Shown here in pieces: positions 1-8,409 of a stretch of 64,000 nt of DNA. The position numbers and the translations under genes were made by a program. The stretch comes from an uncultured Clostridia bacterium. Its GTDB lineage: Bacteria > Bacillota > Clostridia > Oscillospirales > Acutalibacteraceae. Under the pieces are notes generated by a model, which was not told the origin of the DNA, made no database searches, and saw only the letters and a list, made by a program, of their open reading frames with translations. The stretch lies in NCBI GenBank assembly GCA_937892115.1, contig CALAUI010000024.1:95803-159802 (forward strand), written 5' to 3'. Position 1 is the stretch's first letter. Every line of letters begins with the position of its first letter.

Positions 1-2
1 CC

Positions 3-1211
3 GTATTCATAACCATTTACGTTCTTTTCGTAAAGTACGCCCTTGCCATTACGGCTCCGTTCCTGGCAGCTTTTGTAATTGCCATGCTTCTTCAGAGGCC
101 GATAAATTTTCTTTCGGGTAAAATGCACGGAAAGGGAAAGAAACCCCTGTCATTCATCTTTGTTTCGCTGATCATCATCCTGCTCGCAGGTATAATTGTA
201 CTGCTCGGATATCTTATTTCAAACGAAATTTCCGACTTCGTGAAATTCGTTGTCGCAAAGGGCAAGGAAATCCCCGCGTACATCTACGGACTGAAAGATA
301 CCTTTTACGGACTGATATCAAAGCTGCCCGATAAAGCGGAAATCGCCGTCAGAAACGCTGCCGACGGAATAATCAAAAAATACACCGATATGATTTCTGC
401 CGGAAGTGCTTCCTCTCAAAACGCACCGTCCCTGAATGAAACGGGCTCCACGGTCATCTCCATACTCAAGGTGCCTCTTCTGGGTATCTGGTCAACCGCA
501 AAGCAGATTCCCGCCGTATTCACGGCAATCATCATCGGTATGATTTCCTGCTTCTTCCTTACAGCCGACTACGACGGATTTGTCAATATGATAAAGAATA
601 CCCTCACAAAAGAGGGCGGTAACAATCTTTCAAGGGCGAAAAACGTCATAGTAAACGTTTTCGGCAAATGGCTCAGATCATACATAACGATTCTTTTCAT
701 CACCTTCTGTGAAATGGCACTCGGTCTGCTGATTCTCAAGTGGACCGGAATCTACGTCACGGATTACGTTTTCGTTATCGCTCTCTGCACCGCAATCGTT
801 GATATCTTCCCCGTTTTCGGTACGGGCACGGTGCTGATTCCCTGGGCGATTTATCAGTTCTGCACTCATAACGCGGCGACGGGTATTGCCCTGCTCATCA
901 TCTACGGTGTAATCACCTTTGTCAGACAGATTATCGAGCCCAAGCTGGTATCTGCAAACGTTAATATGAATCCCGTAATCACACTGATGGCAATGTACAT
1001 CGGTCTTCAGGTATTCGGGCCTCTCGGCATCTTCATTCTTCCCCTTACGTGCATCTTCATCATCACACTCAATAAGGAAGGCATTATTCATCTGTGGAAT
1101 AATAAAGCACACGATGAGACCGCAGACGAAACCGCGGATTCCGGCGAAATTCCCCAACAGGAAGAAAAGTGTGAAAATAAGGACCCTGCAGAGGAAAATA
1201 CGGAAGCCTGA
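3..1211 (+). CDS. AI-2E family transporter (5' end cut by window edge)
   Basis: The reading frame is open from base 3 to the stop at 1211, so the gene begins outside the window. The ATG at 84 is internal: the upstream codons already encode a hydrophobic segment (VFITIYVLFVKYALAI, then APFLAAFVIAMLLQRP) that is typical of the N-terminus of AI-2E/PerM permeases. Several membrane helices follow, then a long extracytoplasmic loop (about residues 60-140 of the visible part) and further helices with the conserved family stretch FVRQIIEPKLVS. The tail after the last helix is acidic and probably cytoplasmic. Family members include putative AI-2 exporters, Na+/H+ antiporters and the sporulation protein YtvI. 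The substrate cannot be told from sequence. A hairpin terminator follows 41 bases after the stop. Confidence 0.85.
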   Translation, partial: VFITIYVLFVKYALAITAPFLAAFVIAMLLQRPINFLSGKMHGKGKKPLSFIFVSLIIILLAGIIVLLGYLISNEISDFVKFVVAKGKEIPAYIYGLKDTFYGLISKLPDKAEIAVRNAADGIIKKYTDMISAGSASSQNAPSLNETGSTVISILKVPLLGIWSTAKQIPAVFTAIIIGMISCFFLTADYDGFVNMIKNTLTKEGGNNLSRAKNVIVNVFGKWLRSYITILFITFCEMALGLLILKWTGIYVTDYVFVIALCTAIVDIFPVFGTGTVLIPWAIYQFCTHNAATGIALLIIYGVITFVRQIIEPKLVSANVNMNPVITLMAMYIGLQVFGPLGIFILPLTCIFIITLNKEGIIHLWNNKAHDETADETADSGEIPQQEEKCENKDPAEENTEA

Positions 1212-1252
1212 CGTTGGTTACAATGTCTAAAACAAAATATTGATAATTAGTT

Positions 1253-1284
1253 AAACTGCCAAAATTAGTTAATTTCGGCAGTTT
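1253..1284. terminator. Hairpin terminator, probably bidirectional
   Basis: Two 14-nt arms (AAACTGCCAAAATT and AATTTCGGCAGTTT) pair with one mismatch around an AGTT loop. The hairpin lies just after the AI-2E permease stop and before the EF-G-like promoter. T-rich sequence follows on the plus strand, but there is no perfect T run. Confidence 0.6.
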
Positions 1285-1309
1285 ATCTTATTAAAGTAAA
1301 AATAAATCG

Positions 1310-1338
1310 TTGAAATTGACAGTGTAGTATGATAAAAT
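1310..1338 (+). promoter_or_regulatory. Sigma-A type promoter for the EF-G-like gene
   Basis: TTGAAA (1310-1315) and TAAAAT (1333-1338) are separated by 17 bases. They lie 60 bases upstream of the TTG start at 1398. A second TTGACA sits at 1316 but its spacing to any -10 box is poor. Confidence 0.5.
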
Positions 1339-1397
1339 TTCCCTAACATTGTGAATTGTCCCCGAAAATCGGTGAGATAATTTAAGGAGGAACATTC

Positions 1398-3431
1398 TTG
1401 AAAACTTATAACGCAAACGACATCAGAAACATCGTTCTTGCCGGTCACAGCGGCAGAGGTAAGACAACACTGGCAGAGGCAATGCTCTATGTAGCAAAGG
1501 CAACTGACAGACTCGGCAGAGTTGCAGACGGCAACACCGTCCTCGACTATGACGCAGAAGAAAAAAGACGTAAGGCATCCATCGCAACCGCAATGGCAGC
1601 TTTTGAGTGGAACAATGCCAAGATCAACCTTCTTGACACCCCGGGCCTCTTTGACTTCGCAGGCGGAGTAAGTGAAGGTATCCGCGCAGCCGAGACCGCA
1701 ATCATCGTACTTGCAGCCGGCTCCGATATCGACGTAGGCGCAGAGAAGGCATACAAGGCAGCCAACGCAAGAGGTATTGCAAAGTTCTTTGCAGTTACAA
1801 GATGCGATGCAGAAAATACAAACTTCTACAAGACGTTTGACGCAATCAAGGCAGAGTACGGCGCTCCCGTATGTCCCGTTGTAGTTCCCTATATGGAAGG
1901 CGATGCCGTAAAGGCATACGTTGACTTTGCAACAGGCAAGGCATATTCATACGCAAACGGCAAGGCAACAGAGGTTGCTATGCCCGCTGACGATAATATT
2001 GAAGAAATGAAGGCAGCTTTCACAGAGGCAGTTGCTTCCGCAGACGAAGAGCTCATGGAGAAGTTCTTTATGGAAGAGCCCCTTACCGCTGACGAAATTT
2101 CCAAGGGCCTCAAGGCAGGTATCGCAAACGGTGACATCTACCCCGTATTCGCCTGCTCCGGCTACAATGCTGACGCTGTTGACCTTATCCTCAACACTAT
2201 CGTTGCTTCCGCTCCCGATGCAACAAAGGCAGCAGAGAAGGTTGACGCTTCCGCTCCCGTTGAAGCTATCGCATTCAAGACAGTTGATGACCGCTTCGGC
2301 AAGATGACATTCTTCAAGGTTATCAACGGTAAGCTTTCAGGTGCAATTCCCGCATACAACAGCCGTACCGAATCTCAGGAAAAAATCGGTAAGATGGTAT
2401 TCCTCAAGGGCGACAAGCAGGAAGACACAACAGAAATCGTTGCCGGTGATATCGGTATCGTAACAAAGCTTGATTCCTTCAAGACAGGCGATACTCTCTG
2501 CGCTCCCAAGGCAGACGTTACGCTTGAAGGCGTTAACTATCCCAATCCCTGCCTTTCAATGGCAGTCCGCTCCAAGAAGAAGGGCGAAGAAGATAAGGTT
2601 GCCGCAGGTCTCAACAGAATCGCAATTGAAGATCCCACGGTTACTTTCGTTACCAATGCAGAAACACACGAGCAGATTCTCTCCGTTCTCGGTGAACAGC
2701 ATCTTGACTCCGTTGTTAATAAGCTTAAGAATAAGTTCAACGTTGAGGTTGAGCTTACCACTCCCAAGGTAGCATACAGAGAGACCATCAGTGCCGTTTA
2801 CGATGCACACGGCCGTCATAAGAAGCAGTCCGGCGGCAGCGGCCAGTTCGGTGACGTATGGATTCGTTTCGAGCCTATGGAGGGTGACGGATTTGAATTC
2901 CTTGATGAAGTTGTCGGCGGCGCAGTTCCCAGAAACTTCATTCCCTCAGTTGAAAAAGGTCTCCGCAATGCTATTGAAAAGGGTCCCCTTACCGGCAGTA
3001 AGGTAGTCGGCATCAGAGCCGCTCTTCACGACGGTCAGTCCCACCCCGTTGACTCCAACGATATGGCATTCCAGACAGCTGCAAGACTTGCCTTCAAGGA
3101 AGCAATGCAGAATGCTAAGCCCAAGATTCTTGAGCCCTACGGCATTCTTAAGGCATATATGCCCGGCGACAACCTTGGTGACATCATGGGTGACGTTACC
3201 AAGAGACGCGGCCGCGTTCTCGGTATGGGCCCCAGCGAAGAGGATCCCAAGATTCAGGAGCTCACAGCAGAAGTTCCCATGGCTGAAATGGGCGACTTTG
3301 CAACGGTTCTTCGTTCCGTAACGATCGGCAGAGGTTACTTCTCAATCGATTTTGATCACTACGAGGTTGCTCCCAACGACGTAGCTCAGAAGGTTATTGA
3401 AGAAGCCAAGGCATCCGCAGAAGAAGAATAA
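1398..3431 (+). CDS. Elongation factor G-like translational GTPase
   Basis: This is a 677-aa five-domain protein of the EF-G family. The start codon is TTG at 1398, fixed by AAGGAGG at 1384-1390. The P-loop is AGHSGRGKTT (about residues 15-24) in place of the AHIDAGKTT of canonical EF-G. G3 is DTPG at 80-83. The expected NKxD of G4 is replaced by TRCD at 134-137. The C-terminal EF-G domain IV/V region is intact (AYRETISAVYDAHGRHKKQ; then GDVTKRRGRVLGM). The divergent G motifs match the EF-G-like paralogue found beside canonical fusA in many Firmicutes, so a specialised or uncertain ribosome role is more likely than general translocation. It is monocistronic, with its own promoter and terminator. 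Confidence 0.88.
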   Translation: MKTYNANDIRNIVLAGHSGRGKTTLAEAMLYVAKATDRLGRVADGNTVLDYDAEEKRRKASIATAMAAFEWNNAKINLLDTPGLFDFAGGVSEGIRAAETAIIVLAAGSDIDVGAEKAYKAANARGIAKFFAVTRCDAENTNFYKTFDAIKAEYGAPVCPVVVPYMEGDAVKAYVDFATGKAYSYANGKATEVAMPADDNIEEMKAAFTEAVASADEELMEKFFMEEPLTADEISKGLKAGIANGDIYPVFACSGYNADAVDLILNTIVASAPDATKAAEKVDASAPVEAIAFKTVDDRFGKMTFFKVINGKLSGAIPAYNSRTESQEKIGKMVFLKGDKQEDTTEIVAGDIGIVTKLDSFKTGDTLCAPKADVTLEGVNYPNPCLSMAVRSKKKGEEDKVAAGLNRIAIEDPTVTFVTNAETHEQILSVLGEQHLDSVVNKLKNKFNVEVELTTPKVAYRETISAVYDAHGRHKKQSGGSGQFGDVWIRFEPMEGDGFEFLDEVVGGAVPRNFIPSVEKGLRNAIEKGPLTGSKVVGIRAALHDGQSHPVDSNDMAFQTAARLAFKEAMQNAKPKILEPYGILKAYMPGDNLGDIMGDVTKRRGRVLGMGPSEEDPKIQELTAEVPMAEMGDFATVLRSVTIGRGYFSIDFDHYEVAPNDVAQKVIEEAKASAEEE

Positions 3432-3444
3432 TAACAGCAAAACG

Positions 3445-3484
3445 GCACCGTTATCCTCCGGGATAACGGTGCTTTCATTATTTT
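3445..3484 (+). terminator. Rho-independent terminator of the EF-G-like gene
   Basis: A perfect 12-bp stem GCACCGTTATCC/GGATAACGGTGC with a 4-nt loop (3457-3460) is followed by a T-rich tail. Confidence 0.85.
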
Positions 3485-3510
3485 ATACAGATATTTTTCT
3501 CTGATCCGTC

Positions 3511-3539
3511 TTGATTTGTCGTTGTGTCTGTGCTATGAT
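3511..3539 (+). promoter_or_regulatory. Promoter of trpB
   Basis: TTGATT (3511-3516) and TATGAT (3534-3539) have exact 17-base spacing and lie 48 bases upstream of the trpB ATG. Confidence 0.65.
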
Positions 3540-3586
3540 TTTTGTATATTTTTAATCTGTTCCCATGGCGTGAAGGAGGAAGTGCA

Positions 3587-4819
3587 ATGAATAAATACCG
3601 TGATTTTGACAACTATCTTAAGGAATATCCCGATGAAAACGGATATTTCGGGAAATACGGCGGAAATTACCTTGACGATCCCGAGCTCATAAAAGCATTC
3701 AACGAATACGCGGAGGGCTATATGACCATCGCCCAGTCCTCACAGTTCATCGCGGAGCTCAGAAGAATAAGAAAGGATTTCCAGGGCAGACCCACTCCCC
3801 TCTATCATTGCCAGAATCTTTCGAATATGCTGGGACGCACTCAGATTTATCTCAAGAGAGAGGACCTTAACCACTCCGGTGCACACAAGCTCAACCACTG
3901 TATGGGCGAAGGACTCCTTGCAAAATATATGGGCAAAAAGAAGCTGATCGCCGAAACGGGTGCAGGTCAGCACGGTGTTGCCCTTGCGACTGCCGCTGCA
4001 TATTTCGGCCTTGAGTGCGACATATATATGGGCGAAGTAGATATTGCAAAGCAGGCTCCCAACGTTACAAGAATGAAGCTTCTGGGTGCGAGAGTAATTC
4101 CCGTATCGGCAGGTCTTAAAACTCTCAAAGAAGCGGTTGACGCCGCATTTGAGGCATATTCAAGAGAATATAAAACCGCTATTTACTGTATCGGCACCGC
4201 AGCAGGCCCTCATCCCTTCCCCCTGATGGTAAGAGATTTCCAGCAGGTTATCGGCGACGAAGCAAGAGCTCAGTTCATTGAGCAGACGGGACACCTTCCC
4301 GATAAGGTAGTCGCCTGCGTAGGCGGCGGCTCAAACTCCATAGGCACTTTCGTTCCCTTCCTTGCAGACCCCGTTGAAATCGTAGGCGTTGAGCCCGGCG
4401 GACGCGGAAGTAAATTAGGCGACCATGCCGCCTCCGTAACCTACGGCTCAGAGGGAATCATGCACGGCTTCAACAGCATTATGCTTGCCGACGAAAACGG
4501 TGACCCCGCTCCCGTTTATTCAAATGCAAGCGGCCTTGACTACCCCGCAGTAGGCCCCGAGCATGCAATGCTTCACGATATGAACAGAATCAAATACGTA
4601 ACCGTCAGCGACGAGGAAGCCATTGAAGCACTCTTCATTCTTTCAAGAAAAGAGGGCATCATCCCCGCTATTGAAAGCTCACACGCACTTGCATACGCCA
4701 TCCGCGAAGCAAGAAACGGCAAGCCCGAATCAATCATCGTTACCCTCTCCGGACGCGGTGACAAGGACCTTGATTATGTTGTTGAGCATTACGGCTACGG
4801 CGAAAACATCAAATTATAA
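3587..4819 (+). CDS. trpB: Tryptophan synthase beta chain
   Basis: This 410-aa PLP enzyme normally condenses indole and serine to tryptophan. The ATG at 3587 is chosen because GAAGGAGGA lies at 3572-3580; the longer frame from 3542 lacks a ribosome site. The family signature is HSGAHKLNH, with the PLP lysine at residue 101. Others are ETGAGQHGVA, the phosphate-binding GGGSNSIGTF, and a C-terminal LSGRGDKD. Length and motifs fit the standard TrpB1 class that pairs with TrpA. No trpA, trpC, trpD or trpE lies nearby, and the gene has its own promoter and terminator. It may act with a TrpA encoded elsewhere or salvage indole, which gut bacteria can obtain from neighbours; that role is inference. 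Confidence 0.95.
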   Translation: MNKYRDFDNYLKEYPDENGYFGKYGGNYLDDPELIKAFNEYAEGYMTIAQSSQFIAELRRIRKDFQGRPTPLYHCQNLSNMLGRTQIYLKREDLNHSGAHKLNHCMGEGLLAKYMGKKKLIAETGAGQHGVALATAAAYFGLECDIYMGEVDIAKQAPNVTRMKLLGARVIPVSAGLKTLKEAVDAAFEAYSREYKTAIYCIGTAAGPHPFPLMVRDFQQVIGDEARAQFIEQTGHLPDKVVACVGGGSNSIGTFVPFLADPVEIVGVEPGGRGSKLGDHAASVTYGSEGIMHGFNSIMLADENGDPAPVYSNASGLDYPAVGPEHAMLHDMNRIKYVTVSDEEAIEALFILSRKEGIIPAIESSHALAYAIREARNGKPESIIVTLSGRGDKDLDYVVEHYGYGENIKL

Positions 4820-4839
4820 TTTATACCCACATATACAAA

Positions 4840-4870
4840 AACAACCGTGAGTAACTGCTCACGGTTGTTT
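4840..4870. terminator. Terminator between convergent trpB and lipoprotein genes
   Basis: Perfect 12-bp stem AACAACCGTGAG/CTCACGGTTGTT with a 6-nt loop. It ends five bases before the stop of the minus-strand lipoprotein gene, so it can serve both strands. Confidence 0.8.
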
Positions 4871-4874
4871 GTTT

Positions 4875-5900
4875 TCAGTATTCAAATGTCTGCGATTTAT
4901 GAAGCAGGGAAATTTCTCCCTTATTCATCTTTACGGCTTCATAGTATTTTACTTCTATGTCGGTTTCCAGGATAAAATCATCCAGCCCCTCACATTCGTC
5001 TGCAAAGGGTACCGTAATCGTTCCCGTGCTGACGGTATAGCATTCATCCGCACCTGAGCTGACGTCCTGCACCGTAAGTCCGTATTTATCCGCATATTTC
5101 TGTGCATTCTTTTCCGTCCTGAAGGGAACGGTGAAATCTGCGCTGATATACCACTTACCGTCACTGCTTTCAAGGAAACCGAGATTATGGTCTCCCGCGA
5201 CAAATACCGGCTCTTCCCCGATAAGTGCGTCTGTCAGCATACGCTGATTCGTTTCCGGCTTTTCCGTCAGGCGTCGGTGCTTACCGACAATATCACACAA
5301 AAGCTCATTGCCATTATAGTAAGCGTAATAATACTTGTAGCCCTCTTCGTCATTAAAGTATGCCGATGAGGTGTACCATTTACGGTTTGCGTATTCGCAG
5401 ACCATATATTCCTTCAGCTTGCCGTCATTCTGTTTGTTTATCGTAACGGTAATCTTGTCTGCTCCGTAGGTTTTGTTTTTATTCAGACCGCTGAGGAAAA
5501 CGGAATAATCATCCCCCTCAATTTCAACCGCATACCGGGTATCATTCCGGTTGAAATACCCGACCGTGATTTCCCTGCCGGAAGCCGATTTTGCGAAATA
5601 ATCAAAGTGAGGGTTCTCTTCACCGGTAAAAAACACATAAACCGTCTTTCCGCTTAAATCGGAATAGGTAACTGTATTGTTGACGGAATCCTCTTTCATT
5701 TCAAGGCCCGCCGTTTTTGCGGTATGATAAAAGTCAATGTTTCCGATATCATCCAGCACCTGCTTTATTGTAAGGCAGTTTTCAAATACGGCGGCAACGG
5801 GCTCAGCCATTTCGGGCTTTACGGAGGTATCCGCACCGCAGCCGAAAAGCGAAGCAACAGTCAGCAAAACAAAAAACAAAGACAGATGTTTTTTAAGCAT
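4875..5900 (-). CDS. Lipoprotein of unknown function
   Basis: A 341-aa secreted lipoprotein. The start is taken at 5900 because the sequence then begins MLKKHLSLFFVLL and runs into a lipobox LFGC with the lipidated cysteine at residue 21. The open frame extends upstream to 5984, but that stretch (many Met, Lys and Arg) is the antisense-frame image of the acidic tail of the gene before it. The ATG overlaps the stop of the upstream ECF-like gene, which points to translational coupling. The mature part is rich in Tyr, Asp and beta-prone sequence and resembles no enzyme I know. It is likely an extracytoplasmic partner of the operon's membrane protein. Confidence 0.7.
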   Translation of the reverse strand: MLKKHLSLFFVLLTVASLFGCGADTSVKPEMAEPVAAVFENCLTIKQVLDDIGNIDFYHTAKTAGLEMKEDSVNNTVTYSDLSGKTVYVFFTGEENPHFDYFAKSASGREITVGYFNRNDTRYAVEIEGDDYSVFLSGLNKNKTYGADKITVTINKQNDGKLKEYMVCEYANRKWYTSSAYFNDEEGYKYYYAYYNGNELLCDIVGKHRRLTEKPETNQRMLTDALIGEEPVFVAGDHNLGFLESSDGKWYISADFTVPFRTEKNAQKYADKYGLTVQDVSSGADECYTVSTGTITVPFADECEGLDDFILETDIEVKYYEAVKMNKGEISLLHKSQTFEY

Positions 5901-6561
5901 CGGCATTTTCATCTTCATCGGAATCGGTTTCTTCTTCCGTCTTCTCCTCATTTTCATCGGCGGGCTCATACTCCGCAAGCTCATCGGGATTAACGGGTCT
6001 TGCCCTGACGTAAACCTTTTCTTTGGGCGGCTCGTTTCCGAGTGCCTTTCTCAGACGGGGATAAATCAACGCCGCAAGAAGCGCACCGATAACACCGACA
6101 ACAAGCTGAGGCCATGCAAAAAACGAAATCAGCTCCTGTGTCTGTGCCTCGGTAATATCCAGATCGGGAATCACAAGGTTAGTAACCCCCATATTGAGCA
6201 GGGCAAATCTTGCGGTACCCGCCATAAGCACGCCTGCCATACGGACCGCCCATTTGACAGCTTTCCTTTTCCTGCTGATAAAGATGAACAGTATCATCAT
6301 AAAAAACATATTGGCTGCACAGATTGCCGGCTCAATAAGAATAATCTTCGGTCCTATACCCAGCAGATACGCGGTATAGGGAGAAACAAGGGCTAAAAAC
6401 AGACCGCTTGAAAATCCCACCGAAAGAGTTGTAACTGCAATTATAAAGCATTCACAGATACCGGTTGCAATCTGTCCCAGGGGTTTTGTAACAAGCTGAA
6501 GTAAAACGAGAATCACCAGCATTACCGCCACCTGAATTAACTTTTTGGTGTTTTTATTCAT
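5893..6561 (-). CDS. ECF transporter S-component-like membrane protein
   Basis: A 222-aa integral membrane protein with about six hydrophobic segments in residues 8-175, ending in a highly acidic tail (about residues 195-222, rich in Glu and Asp). Size and helix pattern resemble substrate-binding S components of energy-coupling-factor vitamin transporters. The class assignment is tentative and no substrate can be named. It lies between the cytidylate-kinase-like gene (12-base gap) and the lipoprotein gene (overlap), so all three probably form one operon read from the promoter at 7231-7259. Confidence 0.6.
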   Translation of the reverse strand: MNKNTKKLIQVAVMLVILVLLQLVTKPLGQIATGICECFIIAVTTLSVGFSSGLFLALVSPYTAYLLGIGPKIILIEPAICAANMFFMMILFIFISRKRKAVKWAVRMAGVLMAGTARFALLNMGVTNLVIPDLDITEAQTQELISFFAWPQLVVGVIGALLAALIYPRLRKALGNEPPKEKVYVRARPVNPDELAEYEPADENEEKTEEETDSDEDENADA

Positions 6562-6573
6562 AATTTCACCCCG

Positions 6574-7206
6574 TCAACCGTTATCCTTACTGTCAAACCA
6601 TCCTTTTGCAAAAACCGCAACAGACGGTATCAGTTTTTTGATTTCTATACCCGACGTGTTGATAACGAGATTATATCCCTTCGGATCTCCCCAGGGACTG
6701 TCGGATATCATTTCTCTTGAGTTTTTCCTGTTTTTATCAATTGCTTTCATATTTTTGAGCAATTCTTTTTCGGAAAGGTTTTCATCCTTTCCGCTTCTTT
6801 CGGCACAACGCTTGATTTTTGACACAGTGTCGGCGCAAACGAAAATATTGAGAGGACCGTAATCCTTCAGCAGTAAATCCGCATTCCTGCCTACAATGAC
6901 ACAGTCTCTGTCTCTTGCGGCTATTTCCTTGATGACATTGGTCTGCTCACGAAGCAGCTTAATCTGTGTGGATTGAAGCACCTCGGGAATATGGAAGGAC
7001 TGCCCCATGGTGATTGCGGCTGAAGACGAAAAGGTCTGCCCCAACATATAATGGGCATAATCCTCACTTACACTGCATTTTCGCGCTATTTCGGCAATGA
7101 TTTCTCTGTCGTAATAATCCCATCCAAGCTCCGCGGCAAGTCTCTTTCCGAGTTCTCTGCCGCCGCTGCCGAACTCACGGCTTACAGTAATGATTCTCAT
7201 ACGCAA
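6574..7206 (-). CDS. Cytidylate kinase-like family protein
   Basis: A 210-aa P-loop protein starting MRMRIITVSREFGSGGREL. The nucleotide-binding loop REFGSGGRELGKRLA is at residues 9-23, followed by the family's DYYDREII segment and a later CVIVGRNADLLL strand. These are hallmarks of the cytidylate kinase-like family (Pfam Cytidylate_kin2), whose cellular substrate is not settled. Clostridial genomes often carry it as an accessory gene apart from true cmk. It heads the operon with the ECF-like and lipoprotein genes. The ribosome site GGGAGG sits just upstream of the ATG. Confidence 0.8.
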   Translation of the reverse strand: MRMRIITVSREFGSGGRELGKRLAAELGWDYYDREIIAEIARKCSVSEDYAHYMLGQTFSSSAAITMGQSFHIPEVLQSTQIKLLREQTNVIKEIAARDRDCVIVGRNADLLLKDYGPLNIFVCADTVSKIKRCAERSGKDENLSEKELLKNMKAIDKNRKNSREMISDSPWGDPKGYNLVINTSGIEIKKLIPSVAVFAKGWFDSKDNG

Positions 7207-7230
7207 TCCCTCCCGATTTTACTCAATTAT

Positions 7231-7259
7231 ACTATATCATCCTTGCCGATTATTTTCAA
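7231..7259 (-). promoter_or_regulatory. Promoter of the cytidylate-kinase-like operon
   Basis: On the minus strand TTGAAA (7259-7254) and TATAGT (7236-7231) are 17 bases apart, 25 bases upstream of the ATG. Confidence 0.6.
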
Positions 7260-7305
7260 TAATATTGTGAAATATCCGACCTGTTTTTTTGATATTTTTA
7301 CGCCG

Positions 7306-7334
7306 TTGACAACGGTTAAATTTGAGTATATACT
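7306..7334 (+). promoter_or_regulatory. Promoter of the PHP-domain gene
   Basis: TTGACA (7306-7311), a 17-base spacer and TATACT (7329-7334). It is divergent from the promoter at 7231-7259. Confidence 0.75.
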
Positions 7335-7383
7335 CATTGTCGGAGGCGGTATTTCCATAACGGAAACATAGGAGGAAAGAGAT

Positions 7384-8136
7384 ATGTTTTTGCTTGAAAA
7401 AACCTACGATATAGATGAAATAGTCCGGAACAATATGCACACCCACAGTATAAATTCTCTTTGCTCAAAGCCTGAAATGGTATTTGAGGAAATGATAAAA
7501 AAGGCAGAGGAAAGAGGTCTTCATACACTTGCAATCACCGACCATTCCGACCCGGGAAGCGATATTGATGTGCTTTCAAACACCGCTGACCTCAAAAAGC
7601 GGCTTGAAAGGATTGATACGAAGGTGAGAGTTCTTATCGGAGCGGAGCTTTCGGCTTACGGCAACGGACTTTATGCGGATAATCCGGTTCTCAACAAAGC
7701 CCTTGATTACCGTGCATATTCGCAAAATCACTATCACCTCAGCACCTGGCAGCAGCCCGAAGATAAAAGCGTAAGAGGTTATGCGGAGCATATACTGACT
7801 ACCCTCGGTACGCTTTTTGAAACGGACAGAGCCGACTGTATCGTGCATCCCTTTACTCCGTATAAGATGAAATTCTTTTCCGAAAAAGAAAAGTATGAGC
7901 TTCTTGACTGTTTTACGGACAATGAACTCGGAGACATTATGACAAAGGGCGAGAAAGCACTTTGTGCCTGGGAAATTCACCTGCCCACCGTCAATCAGTT
8001 CCCCGAATTTTCAAAGAGGATGTTCAATATCGGAAAAGAAGCCGGCGTACATTTCAACTTCGGAACAGATGCCCACACCCTCGCGGGAATATCTCCCGAG
8101 GATGCGGCGGAAATACTTAAAAGAGCATACAGATAA
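7384..8136 (+). CDS. PHP domain metal-dependent phosphoesterase
   Basis: A 250-aa single-domain protein with the full set of PHP metal ligands. They are NMHTHS (about residues 18-23), AITDHSD (about 52-58), GAELSAY, QNHYHL, IVHPF and the final FGTDAHTL. This fold hydrolyses phosphate esters; relatives include histidinol phosphatase and nucleotide phosphatases, and the substrate here is unknown. The start at 7384 has AGGAGGAAAGAG directly upstream. The gene is monocistronic between a consensus promoter and a hairpin terminator. Confidence 0.85.
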   Translation: MFLLEKTYDIDEIVRNNMHTHSINSLCSKPEMVFEEMIKKAEERGLHTLAITDHSDPGSDIDVLSNTADLKKRLERIDTKVRVLIGAELSAYGNGLYADNPVLNKALDYRAYSQNHYHLSTWQQPEDKSVRGYAEHILTTLGTLFETDRADCIVHPFTPYKMKFFSEKEKYELLDCFTDNELGDIMTKGEKALCAWEIHLPTVNQFPEFSKRMFNIGKEAGVHFNFGTDAHTLAGISPEDAAEILKRAYR

Positions 8137-8140
8137 AATC

Positions 8141-8170
8141 AACGGGCTCTCCTTTTTCGGAAAGCCCGTT
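8141..8170 (+). terminator. Terminator of the PHP gene
   Basis: Stem AACGGGCT/AGCCCGTT with a 14-nt loop (8149-8162), followed by a T-rich stretch. Confidence 0.65.
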
Positions 8171-8236
8171 TATCATTGTTGTTTTGCTGTTCTTCGCCGA
8201 TAGATTCAAGCCCGCGCAGATTAGTTTGAGAGAAAA

Positions 8237-8293
8237 AAGCGATTTCTTTGCCGAAAGACAGTGCTGCTGCACGGTGGAGGCAAAAAATCGCTT
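8237..8293. repeat. 57-bp imperfect inverted repeat
   Basis: Arms AAGCGATTTCTTTGCC (8237-8252) and GGCAAAAAATCGCTT (8279-8293) pair with few mismatches. A small GTGC/GCAC hairpin lies inside. It sits in the gap between two converging genes, together with the terminator at 8318-8356. It could be a small intergenic repeat element or a structured RNA. No other copy is obvious in this window. Confidence 0.5.
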
Positions 8294-8317
8294 AATCCAA
8301 AACAATATAATCAAACA

Positions 8318-8356
8318 TAAAAAAAGAGGAGTACCGACCTATCGGATAGTACTCCT
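8318..8356 (-). terminator. Terminator of the five-gene sugar operon
   Basis: On the minus strand the arms AGGAGTAC/GTACTCCT close a hairpin that is followed by an uninterrupted run of T (plus-strand A run at 8318-8325). Confidence 0.85.
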
Positions 8357-8409
8357 TAAATGTTTATCTATACTTGTTTTGGATGTTTTTCCTCAAAATA
8401 ATCAAGCGA

